Program-made: the position numbers and the translations under genes | Shown: in pieces, positions 11,426 to 24,131 of the stretch | How the letters are laid out: each line of letters starts with the position of its first letter | How positions within the stretch are numbered: position 1 is the stretch's first letter | The notes under the pieces: model-generated | What the model was told of the DNA's origin: nothing | What the model saw: the letters and a program-made list of their open reading frames with translations, nothing else | The model's database searches: none | Source of the DNA: Panicum virgatum | Taxonomy: Eukaryota; Streptophyta; Magnoliopsida; Poales; Poaceae | Assembly: GCF_016808335.1 (NCBI RefSeq) | Contig: NC_053141.1 | Span: 23,922,261 to 23,986,260 of the forward strand | Reading direction: 5' to 3' | DNA length: 64,000 nucleotides

Positions 11426-12616
11426 ATTCGACTACTCTCGCTGATGGAACATATGAGCTAGTGCTCGAGTCCGAGAGTGAGCTGCATGAAGCCCAAGTGA
11501 ATCTAACTGAAGCTATCGAAAGCCCGAACCAAAGTTCGGAAGAGCCAAAGGCTGACTACGCTCAGGAAGGTAAGCCCCGGAGCACGACCTATTTATTTGC
11601 AATTTATTGTTCCTATCTACTTGTGCATTTAAGTTGAAAGGAGTTGTTCGGAACCTTAGTTGCATGATCCTAGGTACCTACGCTTGAACACTAGTATGTG
11701 TAGGTCGCTAGACAGCTATGCTAATGATTCGGTAGAAGTCGAGTGATTTCCCGTCACTCGCGAGCTTATAGGAGTTGAATGTTTACTACACGCTGCAACC
11801 ATGAGGTCCATGGGTGGGGCTATGGTATTTGTTGATGCCCCGTCTGTTTAGTGAAAAATGTTAAGGCCGCAGTGTGTTGTAGCGGTGGTCAAGCGTTTGA
11901 ACGTACTAACCACATACCGAGGAATATGGTAATCATTAAGCTTAAGTACCTGATCGGACCGGGGAGTGGACTTTTCCCTCACCCTCTTTGAACTTGTTCT
12001 CATGTGCGCACATGCGGGTGTAGAGTCTGCGTACTCTATAGTTGAGGATGGTGACCCTGATCCATGAGTCGAAAAGAAAGGGGAAATATTGCACATGTGA
12101 CTCTAGGAGTAACCACGTGACGTGTGCGTTAGGTTTGCCTTGCAAGGTTAAGAAACTCGATTCGAATCGTCCGCTTCTCGCAGCCAATGAGATTGCTTGA
12201 CCCTTTTACCACATAGAGTAAGAAGTGAAATATGATGATGATCAATATTATTGGATGATGATGAAAGATAATTGTTCTACCATGTTGGCTATTGGATAGT
12301 TGCTCACTTAGAATGGTTAATTGTATTTGAATCCTGAGGCTAGAATCGGAAAATAAGGACCTACTCTTAGCTGCTTTTCGGCCAAACAAACCCCTCAAGC
12401 CAAAAGCCTTGCATGTCTAGATAGTGGGCTAAGTATACCCATAGTCGGGTAAGCCTTGCTGAGTATTAGTATACTCAGCCTTGTTTGTGGCTCTACTTTG
12501 TTTCAGGTGAGACTTTTGAGGACATGATTGCTAGTTTAACTTGGCCACGTACTCTTCCTCCTGGTTGGTCGGTGGAGTGGGACCCGACTCCGGCCAATGA
12601 TGACAATGCCGAGTGA
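11426..12616 (+). CDS. Putative spliced small ORF in LTR C (exons 11426-11569 and 12507-12616)
   Basis: Function unknown. The first exon follows ...TATAG, reads an acidic peptide (ESESELHEAQVNLTEA near its middle) and ends GAAG before GTAAGC. The second follows a pyrimidine-rich ...TTTCAG, reads GETFEDMIASLTWPR and onward, and stops at TGA 12614-12616. Both junctions are phase 1, so the joined frame stays open. This is the arrangement seen in the Tekay-type LTRs, including the GAAG donor context, but the peptide differs. The start exon is not resolved; the GC-rich block at 9480-10230 is the likely source. Confidence 0.42.
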
Positions 12617-12984
12617 TGTCATGTACGGGCTTCATCGTGACATCTTGTATCATCTTTTAGAACTTGTTTTATTTCCACTGCAATTTGAACTCTGAACCAG
12701 TTTACTGTTTTTGAACTTGAAGTACTTTTATGATTTCGAACTTGATATGTAATAATTTTAGACAAGACTCTGTGATGTAAGAAATTGTGAATTGTTGTAA
12801 TCTCTGGTCCCACCTTCATGTGAGCTATGTTTGCTTTGCCGATCCCGGAAGTAAAGTGGTTTTTATCGGGATTTTACTCGAGGGACTGCCGTGGTCTTCT
12901 GGTTGAGGTGCGAGTTAAACCTAATTGCCTTTGCGATGATGGTTAGTGCACTTAAGTCGGATTTCTTCGGGCGGTTCTGCCACA

Positions 12985-13438
12985 TTATGCATGCCCCAAC
13001 CATCATATAATCAGCAGCAGCCGCCATATTAGGGTTTTGTTTAGTTCTAGTTTTCCTTGTGAAACTGAGATTGATTCGTTGTAACTGTGGCGATAAGTCC
13101 TTTTACAGTGATCTAGAGCCTTCGTTCTTGTTCTACACCACTGTGGCGATTAGTCCTTTGGTGATCAGAGCTTGAACCCCATCTTGATCTTTGCTTCATA
13201 CACATCTGCAATTTCAGATTGCGTGTTTACCCTTTCTTGCTTGTGTTCTTCGATTCACTTGTAGGAAAAGCCTTCTTAGCAAGGTTAATCAAGTTGTGTT
13301 TGGTTGATAACCAACGGAGCAATGGTGTAACGGTTGCAGGGTTCGAATCTTGCTGATTTGAAGCCGGATCGTCAACGTCGAGATCTCCACCAATCGAACG
13401 TACCTTACCTCTTGGAAGATCGGGCCTACTCCTCATCA
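12985..13438 (+). repeat. Remnant 3' part of an LTR of element H
   Basis: The piece ends CTCATCA directly before a primer-site-like TGGTAT at 13441. It has no coding content. It is read as the end of a plus-strand 5' LTR whose beginning was lost to the insertions of A and C. The clade is not determined. Confidence 0.5.
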
Positions 13439-13440
13439 AG

Positions 13441-13458
13441 TGGTATGAAGATTCCAGG
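13441..13458 (+). other. Degenerate primer-binding site of H
   Basis: TGGTATGAAGATTCCAGG starts two bases past a CA-ended LTR. It resembles the initiator-tRNA-Met site with several changes. Confidence 0.4.
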
Positions 13459-13962
13459 TTGCTCGTGAGGTGTTATTGTGTTTTTTCCTTTTAGATTCAT
13501 TTATGTTCAGTACCTATAGTCCACAAAAAAAGCCCTAAAAAAATTCGTTTCCGCTGTCCTATAACCCTTTTGTGCCGCTGCAATTTTTCTTTTGGATTGC
13601 TTTTCTGAATTTTAGTCCCTCGCGTGTGTCTTTGTGTTGCTGTGTCTAGATCATTTGATTCTAGTTTGAGTGAAGTCTTGATTCCTGTATTGCATCATAA
13701 AAGTTTGGTTCTTGCTTTGTGCAAGGAGGAAAACAAAAAAAAGAGACCAGATTGGTTTTTGGTATGTGCGCATAAATTAATCTAGGACACCTATCTCATT
13801 TTCCTGGCACGTGTAGTCCTAACCATGTCCTAACATGACCCCAGCTTTGGATAGAAGCACTAGGACACCTAACCTATCCTAAGCTCCAGCTGACTTGACG
13901 TAGGATAGATTAGTCCTTTGTTTTGTCATTTCTCTCTTTTATTCCTTCCTCTTGGAGTGTGG
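13459..13962 (+). other. Leader of element H
   Basis: AT-rich non-coding sequence between the primer-site remnant and solo LTR I. It resumes after I at 15320. No ORF or RNA gene is supported. Confidence 0.4.
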
Positions 13963-15314
13963 TGTTGGGTATTTTAGCGTCATGAATAAATCCGCAAGCG
14001 CACGGATACCGTTGTAGCTTTCACCTCAGAGTATTCCAAGGGTTATCGAATCCACAGGGAATGTGTGTGCATTCTCTTCTATTCTAATCGGTCCAAGGAC
14101 ACACCAAGATAGGTAGAAGGGAAGAGAGGATTCCTAAGATAGCGCTACTGCTGAGTTAAAGGTCGATCTCTCGGGCACAATACTCGCTTCGGGCACCGGC
14201 TTACAACTGGTCTACCAGTCGACTCCAGCCAACAGCTCTACACTATATCCGAACATGGAGGATTACGAAGGACCAATAGGGTTGTCACCACCTACGGACT
14301 ACCTCTAACAAACCGTGGGATATAAGGCAAACGAAGGATAACCCCTAGCCTAGACACCACGTCTACGCTATTGATTACTACTGCAGTCTAACTACGTATC
14401 TCGAGCCGTAGCAAACTACAGCACTCTATACGAATACGGAGCGACGATCCCGCGAGTAAGAGAACTGATCTCACTCAACTACAAGCACTACTAGCATCTA
14501 TTATACCAAGTAAAATACTAGAGATAGGAACCACAAATACTTACTAAATACCGAAGAATGTAGCAGCATCCGTAGAGGTACAAGCTAGGAGCAGAGTGCC
14601 AACACCCCGTCACTTCTCCCGAACTACTCCCTCACTCTCATAGAGGTACAACAATGGAGAAGAGCGCCGAAGACCGGCGCCCCTCCTAAGTACCTTTACC
14701 CTCTTCCTACTCTAAGACAACTCTAAACCAAGAGAAGGTTTGAGAGAGCACTTGGATGGATGTGAAACTCCACTTGGTGGTGTCTCAAATGAAACCCCTC
14801 CCCTCATATATATAGGAGGGAGCCATGGCCTCTTCAGCCGAGGATTGCATCTCTTCCCCTTGGAACCAACCTTGGGAGCCAGTGAGGAGCTGCCACGTGT
14901 CAAGGGTGAGGCGGTGGGGCCCATGGGCCAGGTTAGCCGACCTGGTAGGTCGGTCAGCCTACCCGAGGCTCCAACCGCCCCCAAACTTGAAATTTGGGCT
15001 GTCCTGGTGTCCCTTGTCCTAAACCCTTGGGGCATGGCCCATCCTATGCTTGTTTGCTTGGGTATTTGGGCTTGTTCTGATCTGTTTCAGCTTGAATCTC
15101 ATGCTCTGATTGGTTGCGCCTTTTGCCTTGAACTAAGAAGTGTGTTTCCCTGCTCATGAAGTGTGTTTTCAGCCTTATTTTACCTGCATACAAATAATTG
15201 CCAACACTCATGGAAATGGTCTGTAATAAACCCCTACCACTATGTTGATGTTTGCATTCCATGTGTTTATGCAGGAGTTGACAGCCTAAATTTTATACTT
15301 AAGAGCCGTCAACA
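13963..15314 (-). mobile_element. Solo LTR I, Athila-type, 1352 bp, TSD TGTGG
   Basis: On the minus strand it starts TGTTGACGGC and ends ...AAAATACCCAACA. TGTGG flanks it at 13958-13962 and 15315-15319. It shares blocks with the LTRs of element M (the stretch with GTCTAGGCTA and GCGCTTGCGGATTTATT, and both termini), so it is the same superfamily but a diverged copy. It holds a TATA-like run near 14805-14814. Confidence 0.87.
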
Positions 15315-15319
15315 TGTGG

Positions 15320-16440
15320 TTGTGTGCTGTGTCGTATTACCCTTGCTTATCTACTTACCTGGACTTACCCCTGTTAGAGTTTTGCCTATTGCTTGAGGCA
15401 CAATGTCATGGTTAATGTTAAGTATGATACCTTTGCCACTGCCATCCTTTGGGAAACCAATAAATAGTGATACCCTTACTCTCCGGGTGAAATGCTACAA
15501 CGGTACATCCGTGCGCTTGCGGACCCATCTGTAATCATATTGATTATACCACGAGAGTGGCACCCCTTGGGTGCAGTTGCTAGGATGGGTTGGCACCCTC
15601 ATTTCTAGTGATTGCACTAAGGACCACCAACAGGCAATTCTGAGGCCGTTGCCAAGGTCTTCGCAAACCCGGTATCGACTTAAAAAATGCCAACATACCA
15701 TGAATTGTTTGGGAAGTTGAAGAGCGGAACGGTATTAACTGCAGTCTTCTCCACTTTCCTGCTATATGAGTGGGTTTCAAAAATATTTTTGCAAAGACCT
15801 ACCAGAGCTTTACTTCTCCATATGATCTCTCATGTCGCTCCTGTGTATGTATCCTCACCAGGGCATTGCTTCTTTTCACCCTACTTCTAAAGACGGCTTA
15901 TGTGGAGCTCATGGTAGGGAAATGGAAGCATGAACTTATGTCACATATATTGCAAAATCAAACAACGGATCCATGGAGATGACAAATCACACAAGTTGAT
16001 CAAGTTTGTGCACATATGTGGAAGGTGGATGATGGAATGAAATATTGCTTTTATGAATCTCTCTCTCCTTTATTTGGATAGCACGAGGACATGGCTATAT
16101 TACTATATATATTCTTTTTTTTCTTGGACCTTCATGTGTCCATTTTTTCAACACTAGGACCTTCATGTGTCCCTATTTTTTTTGGGTCATGCTTCTTGGT
16201 CTTGCCATCTTTCTTTTTTTTTAGATAGCCCATGCCTCATTTGAAGGATACGAGAGAGAGATCATTAAACATGGAGTTTATTTCGTGGATGGATGGAATA
16301 GGGTAGCTAACTTCTAATGTGGAAGTTTAGCTGGTAGGGTGCACGTGATCTTGATCAAACAAGTATGAAAGACATCTCACTAGGGTCACAAAGTTTGATG
16401 AAGCTCAAAGCAACAACAAGGCACATATGTGTAAAGTTTT
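15320..16440 (+). other. Unassigned retroelement debris (J), including an LTR end and primer-site remnant
   Basis: The segment at about 15465-15632 resembles the last part of Athila-type LTRs (GGTGAAA-GCTACAACGGTA-like text, ending CCAACA). It is followed at 15641-15657 by TGAGGCCGTTGCCAAGG, a mutated form of the tRNA-Asp primer site TGGCGCCGTTGCC. The rest is non-coding. The left boundary and the relation to H are unresolved. Confidence 0.4.
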
Positions 16441-18291
16441 GTATCACAAAGGTCAACATATGGCTTTAATAGGACAAACGCGTGGAGTTGTAAAGCTATG
16501 GGGGTTTTCTTTTTGATAATAATTTCCCAGACACATAAGCAGATAAAGTAAGGATTCTTCCATCAAACCATATCTCACTAGTCAACAACTTAAAGATATG
16601 ATTCACAAGCTCAGGCTTAGCAAAGAATAAAAAGTATGCAAGCCAATCATTGAGAAGCACAGAACCATAGGATACCTTGAGTTTAATTTTAATGATTAAG
16701 AAATGGCTTCCATTTAAACTCATAAGTTGGGGAGAGTATGAGGGGTAGAGTGCACAAACCATCGCGATGAAGAATGAACAGTGGTAGTACCAGTTGGCCA
16801 AACCTTGTTAGCACCAGTTTGTCTTGGCCTTTTGCATGCTGGTTCGCTCGGTGTTTCGCACATGTTGTGGGAGATCTCAAGTGTATATGCATGAAAGTTC
16901 CCAGAGATCTCCCCCACACTTGTTGTTGTACCTAGTGCTTATTCAAAAACAAAAATGTGGAAACAAACTAATAGCTCTACCGGTTTTAAGAACCAGGGAG
17001 CTCCTAAAATTTTATTTGAACTAAAATTTAATCTCACCAAGATAATTACTCAAGCAAGGCTGAACTAAGATTGCATCAACATGTGTATGTTGTGCAACAT
17101 TAATCCAAAACCTTATCTTACCCTTCCATTTGAATTTAGCTCACTAACTCTCCCTATTGGATTTGAATTTTCTGTGGGGGTTAGTCCACGTATGCAATCA
17201 ATATCTATAAAGTTATTAACTCTAGAACATCAATCAAACTTGACACAAGGTCTAGCTTGACTGAAGAGGAAATTTTAACCCAAGCACCATGCTTGATTTA
17301 AAATGCCTATGAATGTTTGATGCATTAAACACATTCAAACTAAAGCACGTGAGAACAGATAAAGAGAGCAAGGAAGCATGATTGAGCTTTGTTCAAAGAG
17401 GGATAGGCATGAGCACAAGCCTGGTGATCCTCGGGCGACCTCTGGGCAGGGCTTTGATAAATGTCAAAAGCAGGACATTGAGGGTACTCACCATAGCATT
17501 TTGTTGATGAAGACTCAATGTTGTCACCATGGCAATTCCCTTTTTTTCTTTTCTTTTTTTTAATATAGAGCAAGATGCGAGGACTACACCAATTCAAAGA
17601 CAAGATATGGAATGAGAAAGAAACTTACTTTAGGGCACTCACATACCTCCCCCACACTTGGAGTTTGCAAAACTTAAAGTGTATGGAGTTCAAGTCTCCT
17701 TTTGTAGTTGTTCTTTCATCAAGGCATATCGAGGTGATGTAGTCAGTGTAGCTCTCATGTTCATAGGTGTTGCCTGTCCGCCGTTCTCTTTGATCTTCCC
17801 CTGGAAGGGTTAGCAACCAAAAATACCCGAAGGAAAACTATATCCTAGAACATGCTCTTGCTTTTTATTGAAAGGGAAATAAATAAGTAAATAAATAAAT
17901 GATAGTTCGGGTTATCTCCCGGTAATACTTTGTTTCTGGTCATAAGCTCAACCACGATAACTCTTGCAGCAATCATTGGTGATGGGTCATTGTTTCACCA
18001 TCAATCATTGAAGCTAGCTACAATGTTAGTGCCACGGTGCACCCACGAAATCTGCAATGTTTACGATAAACATATACATCTACAACCAACCTTTTGAAAA
18101 TTTTGCAGAAGAGGACCTTAAGTTAGTTGTAGTCCTCGTGCGTGCACGATGCACTAAGCATGCCTGACTCTGGATTTGCATTGAATGAGCATGGTTTATG
18201 TCATATGTCAAAAGTGAAACTCCCATACTCATTTGTGGAATCCTTTTCTTCGGACTCCAGAGTCGGCGCCTCACAAAGTTCTATGGCCCAT
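16441..18291 (-). mobile_element. Fragment K: 3' internal region of an Athila-type element
   Basis: On the minus strand this aligns by eye with the region downstream of gag in element M (44040-44650). Shared anchors are GAGGCGCCGACTCTGG, CCAGAGTCAGGCA and AAGTGTGGGGGAG. Two such purine tracts occur, at about 16905-16920 and 17645-17655. No ORF of note is present. It is cut on the right at 18291 by element D; the remainder of K should lie beyond the window. Confidence 0.6.
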
Positions 18292-19357
18292 TGATGGAGA
18301 CAAGGACCCAGGGTCCCCTAATAAGGACACTCCATCTCCTCTCCAGGGCCCAACGACCGGCCCACTAAGGGCCCGGGCAGACTCAGGCGCCTGCACAGGA
18401 CGGCCAACGCCCGAGCGACCTGACGAGAAGATGGACACACGGCAGCTCACCGACTGCAGGCGCGAACAATGACCATCCGTACCCGGCGGCTCGGGTCTTG
18501 CTCACCAAGAAGACGACCCGAGGAGAGGGCGTGGAGACTATGCCTACTCCCCATGCTGCCGTACGCGCCGCCCACTCCCGCAAGGCAAGACCGTGCACTA
18601 GAACAGGGTCTCCTGACGGTGCCACAGTGCGAACTGTGCCAGCTACTCGTACCCAAGACAGAGAACGGGAGAGAGGGCGTCAACTCTTCCACCACGGACG
18701 CCATCATCATGACCCCCTGGCACCACTCCGTCAGGGACAAATGACTGCGACCGAGCGAGGTCGCCTGACAAGCTGAATCCGTCAGCAGACGTGCCACTCC
18801 CTGGTCAGAACCCACTTACGAGAGGACGCACGTAACATATACGGATGGATAAGTGACGGGACGACCCCCGGACGTCTGACCGAAGCACGAAGACCATCCC
18901 GACCGATCAAGAGTGAGACAGTAAGACGAAGGCCCTTTGCCAAAGAAAACTGCCCAGGACAACCGCCACCGCTCCCGACCGACGGAGCACCCCCCCCCCC
19001 CGACTGACAAAGGCAAGGAGTCAACCATGGCAATCAGGCAATACACGCTTGCAATAGAACTATGTAAATCAGGGGTCCCACCTTGAAGTATAAAAGGGGG
19101 ATCCAACGCACGTGGAAGAGAGTTCAGTTCCACTTTTCCACTACTCGAAAAGTTTGTAAAGCTCCCCGGCAACTTTGAGCACCTGGGCTCGAGCAATAGA
19201 GAGAGAGAGCACCACCCCCTCATGCTAGACGTAGGGCATTTTCCAGCCCGAACCAGCCTAAATCTCTCGAGTCATTGTGTGCTAGGCCATTCCGATCAGA
19301 TGCGTGAGAACACGAGCAATCAAGTAGTTTGGTAGTCGCCCATTTCCAGCTGCGACA
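18292..19357 (+). repeat. 5' LTR of element D
   Basis: A TATA box (19089-19095) and a GC-rich body precede an end at ...GCGACA, two bases before a primer site. The start at TGATGGAGACAAGG is the best TG near the break in K; the left flank is CCCAT, and the matching duplication lies outside the window, so the start is less certain than the end. Confidence 0.65.
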
Positions 19358-19359
19358 AA

Positions 19360-19377
19360 TTGGCGCCGTCCGTGGGG
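19360..19377 (+). other. Primer-binding site of D
   Basis: TGGCGCCGTCCGTGGGGA lies just after the LTR. The TGGCGCCGTC form is common in Tat-type elements; I do not assign the tRNA. Confidence 0.75.
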
Positions 19378-19682
19378 AGTGCTTCGCACGTTTCGTTGCT
19401 TCAGCGATTGGATGGTTTCATCTGCTTCCATCGCCACTCCGGCGGTAAGCCAAAGCGAGATGATTCGCTTTGGCACTCTGGAGTTCCCCGCTGTCCCCCG
19501 TGCAGGGCAGTGGGCGCCTCCACCGTTTTAGCCTTCCCAGAGCTTCCACTTCGGAAGCCTGGAGTTCGTCACCGACAAGCTTAGTTCCCTCCACCTCCGT
19601 GAGGAGGAGCCCGCTCTGGCAGCTAAGGAGGATGCACTGGAGCCGCTTTCTCTGCATCCCAGGCCCATTCGGCTGAGGCGAC

Positions 19683-20805
19683 TTTTGATGGCTGTTAAGT
19701 CCTAAAATCAGCCGTCAACTCCTGCAGCTTTTCATAACATTTCGTAACCAAACTTAGTTTTAGGGCTTATGACTAATCGAATTCCACGAGTTTTGGTGAA
19801 TCGTGGTATGCAGGCACCCACAGTTGAAATGCAAAGGAAAACACAAATGAACGCAGAAGAAATGCACAGATGATCCAGTCCTGCGTTACACTTACAAGAA
19901 GGGCCCACAAACTATAGGAAACGGGCGCGCCAAGGCACATGCACCCATGGGATAAGACCAGGACCCACCTGTCAGCCAGCTAGAGGAAGGAGGCCCTGGG
20001 GGTGCCATCTGGGGCCGGCCAACCCCTAGGGTCGCCCGAACCCAGATGGGGACCCGTCCAGGTGCGTCTTGGGGAGGAGTAGCGCCTACTTAACCTTGAT
20101 CTTTCCATATATGCATACTGAGGGAACCGACCTCCTCAAGCTATAAAAGTGGACCTCCCTCACCCCTCATTTGACACACCATCCAAGGGAGTAGAGTAGT
20201 GCCACGTTGCAAAGACGGCGCGCTAGTTTGCTAGTGCTTAGAATAAAGGAGGAGAGTGAGGAGTAGTTTGGGGAAGCGCCGGGCCTGTCAGTGTTCCTCT
20301 CCAAGCTTGTACCTCTACAGATACTGGCTTCTTTTGGAGTAAAGTAAGTTAGTATTTGTAATTCTCTGTTCTTGCATAGTACTAATCTTTGAGTGAGATC
20401 AGTTCTCTTACTCGTGGGTTCGTCGCTCTGTTTTTTATAGAGTGCCGTAGTTTGCTACGGGGTACCAAACGTAGTTAGACTACGGTAGTAATAAGTTGCA
20501 TAGACATGGTGTCTAGGCTAAGGGTTACCTTCGTTTGCCTTATATCCCACGGTCTGTGAGGTAGTCCACAGGTGGTGACAGCCCTGTTGGTCCTTAGAAG
20601 CCCTCCATATTCGGCTATAGCGTAGAGCCGTTGGTCGGAGTCTTCTGACAATTTCAGGGGTAAGCCGGTGGCCGAAATGAGTATCTAGCCTGAGAGATCG
20701 ACCTTAACTCATCCTTAGTACTACCTCAGGAATCCTCTCTATCCCCGCCACTTATCTTGGTGAGTCCTTGGACCGACTTAGTAAGAAGTTAGTGCACACA
20801 CATTC
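19683..20805 (+). repeat. 5' LTR of M, first part
   Basis: It starts TTTTGATGGCTG where the 3' LTR has TGTTGACGGCTG (mutated terminus). A TATA box is at 20142-20148. It continues at 38812-38906 after element B. Confidence 0.88.
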
Positions 20806-21402
20806 TGTAACACCCGGTTTATAAAAGGACATAAACCGAGCAATCATATACGTGCCAGGATCAAGTCACACGTATATACAACAGAATGAACAATATATCA
20901 CAGCACATATCACGTAAAAGATATAATAAAGCGAGTACGAATGTTATTTATTACAATAATGACAAATGTCTGGTACAGCGGAAGCGTAAAACATATACGA
21001 AGTCTCTCGGAAGCTAGGCACCACAGGGACGTCGACTAGGAGACGAACGCCTAGAAGTCCTCGTAGTCCTGGTAGCTCTGAGTGAACTCCCTCGCGTCGG
21101 CAGGAACTGAGCAGCAGTAGAGTGTCCCCAAAAGAACAAGAGGAAAAAGTATAGAGGAGGCAAGGGTGAGTACACAACTCGTACTCAATAAGTATAACAC
21201 AAACTATGAGGCTCTAAGGTTGGCTGACTCAACTGCATTAGCTTTTAAGTCTTGGCAAAGTTTTATTACAGCTATTTACTACAAGTTGGTGAATTACCAT
21301 AAACCCAGTTACATAATAATTAATCAAAATTAATTATGAACTACTGAGAACCAAACCAAACTGAACCACCCGGGGAAACCTCCCTAACCAAAGGAAGATA
21401 AC
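20806..21402 (-). repeat. 3' LTR of B, distal part
   Basis: End of the LTR in element sense, starting on the plus strand at TGTAACACCCGG. It contains the 56-nt exon 3 block of the LTR ORF at 21051-21106 (minus strand), with no stop before its terminal TAG. Element N interrupts it at 21402. Confidence 0.9.
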
Positions 21403-22851
21403 TGTTGGCGCTCCTTAAGTACCCATTTTATTCCTTGTTTATCCTTGATAATGGCATGAATTTAATATCAAAATCACTAACCGTCCTAACCCCGGCCTAA
21501 TTATTGGTCATTTTCACACTTGCACATATATTTTGGAGGAACTTCGTTTTTGTAGGTTTTTGGCCTATTTTGGAGCATGAAATGACGAGGCCCGTGATCG
21601 AGTGCTAACACGGAGAAAGACGAAGGCCAAAGCTCAAAGGGAGGACCAAAGCCCATATTGATTCGAAGCCCATTCATGCACATCCATCCTCCAAGAGAGC
21701 CCAAAGAACCAAGCCCACAAAGATGAGATCAAGATACTTCGGGATTAAGCAAAGCAAATGAAGATTTAAGGAAGGATTCAGTATCCTATCCTTTCCTCGA
21801 AGATATCTCCAAGATAACGACGTCAAAAGGGGTGCAATCGTGAAGGACATAAACTCTAGAAGATGCGAGGAGTCTACACACAAAAGATGAGACCGAGGCG
21901 GCGAAGGAACAAGCCAGGCCGGCTGGCCTAGGCCCATTGGGCCGGCCGGCCCAACCCTTTTTTAGGTCGGTTTGGCCTCCCCTTCGACTGGTGGCTTCCT
22001 CGGCTTATAAATAGCTCGCACCTTATTCAACTTGAAGCATCCATCCAACCAGAACTCGACGAAAACCTAGGGCCAAGACCGGAGGGAGACGACGGCCGCC
22101 GCAAGTCTTCGAAGTTGTCTAGGAGATGGCTTAGGCCACCCCTAGCCGCCATGGCCTCCCTGCGTGGTTGTGTCATGGTGGAGTTCATGAGCTAGTTGGA
22201 GTCGTCGATGGTATGTACTCGGTGGTGACGATCCAAACGAATCTATTATGTGAGTAATGATAATCATGTCTTCCGAATCTTTTAGCGACCATGTTCTCTC
22301 TTTCGATTTCATTCTTTTCTTTGGGTTTGCTTCATCTTAGATCTATTATCGAGATAGATCACTTAGCATGATCTTGTAGTCATGGTGGCTAGAGGTTCAT
22401 GGCGGAACTACCAAAGGGGGTTTGACTTGCTTCAGGGTATTTCGTTCAAAGGGGGGCGTCGTGACAGGCCGTACCCACTGAGTAGGCGGAGTATCGAGGG
22501 ATCGGATTGGAGATTTTGGGTTTAAAGATTATTTTGATTGAGATGCATGACTTATTTGCTCGTTAGCTTGAACTACAACTAGATGACGATAGGCCTAGTC
22601 ATGTCTTTGGTTACGCCTATGTTCATGGATGAGATCAACCTTTATACATCACTCATATCTATCAAAGGTTTACCCTATATGCGCAATTCATGCTTCATGT
22701 TAGGATAGATCCATTAGATTAGATGGAAATCCCTAGTAAGTTCATTGTTGATCCACGGATTGATAAACCTTGGGGAAATACTCTAAGGGAAAAGCTACCA
22801 CGAACCGTGCGCTTGCGGTATACAAATCGGGGGCGCTAAGGAGCGTCAACA
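21403..22851 (+). repeat. 5' LTR of N, 1449 bp
   Basis: It runs from TGTTGGCGCTCC to GAGCGTCAACA, so the ends form an inverted pair (TGTTG-GCGCTCC / GGAGCGT-CAACA). A TATA box TATAAATA is at 22006-22013. It holds a palindrome-rich GGCC stretch near 21917-21950. Confidence 0.92.
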
Positions 22852-22859
22852 AGCTTTTC

Positions 22860-22879
22860 TGGCGCCGTTGCTGGGGATC
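22860..22879 (+). other. Primer-binding site, tRNA-Asp (N)
   Basis: TGGCGCCGTTGCTGGGGATC lies eight bases past the LTR. It differs by one base from the complement of the plant tRNA-Asp 3' end. Confidence 0.85.
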
Positions 22880-23406
22880 GGCAACTCGAACCCTAGGGCG
22901 ATCTATCTAGTTTTTTTGGACTAACCCTAATTTTTATTATTGCACATATCCCTTGTTTTCTTGTTTGTGTCCTTGAAAGCAGATGGAAAAAAGCTAGACA
23001 CCAAACTTGGACTTCGAGAAGTCCATAATCCACATCAACAAATTTCAATAATCGGCAACAAGATGATCGAGGAGCCTCGACATGGAACATCGACAACGTC
23101 CACATCGACATGACGGCAACAACATCAAGATTCGCTCTTTAGTGGTAGGTGCTAACTTTTGTTAGTGGCCCAGCATCCGCTATCGAGTCCCCACTCCCCA
23201 AAGCAAAAGATGATAAATAAGGTACACCGCCATGTCAATTAATTTTAAAGACTAATGTTTTCGGGAAGAATTGTTTGTTCAAGCAATAGGTATGAAGCAT
23301 GCCCGCGAAGAAAATCGTGCGATCATCATCATCTGTGAAGTGTTACTGTTGTGATGAGTTTTTCGTCCAAGATCAGAGAAGTACCATGAGAAAATAATAG
23401 ATTATT

Positions 23407-23661
23407 TTGAAGCTCCATCAAGTCTTCTTTCCAACGGATCAAGAACCATCAACTTTGGAGATCGGTGTGAAGAGTTATGGTAAAATCTTTCAACGTTGCA
23501 CGTTTTGAAATCCCTCTGGACAGATTGCAGCACCGTAATAAAACAAGCATAACTTCTTTATTCAGAGTCCGTTTAAAGCAAAAGACCACTTGTTGGAAAG
23601 ATAATTTGATGTACCTTGCAATGGAGCAGAAGTTTGGTACATGTTCTGCATTGGATGAAGG
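23407..23661 (+). repeat. N internal repeat, copy 1
   Basis: Contains AAGCTCCATCAAG, GAGTTATGG, GGACAGATTGCAGC, GCATAACT and ACTTGTTGGAAAG in this order. The same order occurs in copies 2 to 4. Confidence 0.75.
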
Positions 23662-24131
23662 GTAATTCAACGAGGATAGAGGCAGTAGCAACCGACGAAG
23701 AAGGTGATGACGATGTCAAAGGATGATTGGAAGAGTGTGTACGCAAAAGATGATGATTTGAAGTTGACCAAAGCTGGAGGCAACAAGATTAGAAGAACCA
23801 CGACACCACCTATCTTCTCCAGTGGAATGCTCGATATACTTCTAATCGAGTAATGTTATCAAGGAAGGAAACCTTCGGATCATCAACACAAAGCATAGGA
23901 GCATCTTCCAATCCCGACACCTTGGGTAGAGCAAGAACAATGGAGAAGACACATCATTGAAGCTGTGATTGCTGGTAATCAATGGTCATGACCTTGAATC
24001 CTAGGGACGCACAACTCTACGCTCTAAAGACCACATGATCGAGATCATTGACATCTTCGGATGAATTCAGAAGAAGATATTGTTCTCATCAATGTCCAGC
24101 CCGACCTCAGAAGCAAATAGCAGCATATTTT

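Larger units (their letters stand above)
8871..12984 (+). mobile_element. Solo LTR C, 4114 bp, with TSD TTATG
   Basis: The sequence begins TGTGATAGACC, ends GGTTCTGCCACA, and is flanked by TTATG at 8866-8870 and 12985-12989. It has no internal coding region, so it is a solo LTR left by LTR-LTR recombination. Its build resembles the Tekay-type LTRs: AT-rich start, GC-rich block (about 9480-10230), a long intron-like stretch, then two late exon-like blocks. The sequence itself is not obviously related to the A/B/E/F family. Confidence 0.88.

Noticed and set aside
13330..13360. Possible tRNA or SINE
   Set aside because: GGTTCGAATC resembles a tRNA B box, but no A box at the right distance and no cloverleaf.
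18287..18296. Target-site duplication of element D
   Set aside because: Only the left side (CCCAT) is in the window; nothing to compare with.
21501..21937. Reverse-strand open frames repeated in both LTRs of N
   Set aside because: Repeated only because the LTRs are copies; no domain, and the frames run against the LTR promoter.
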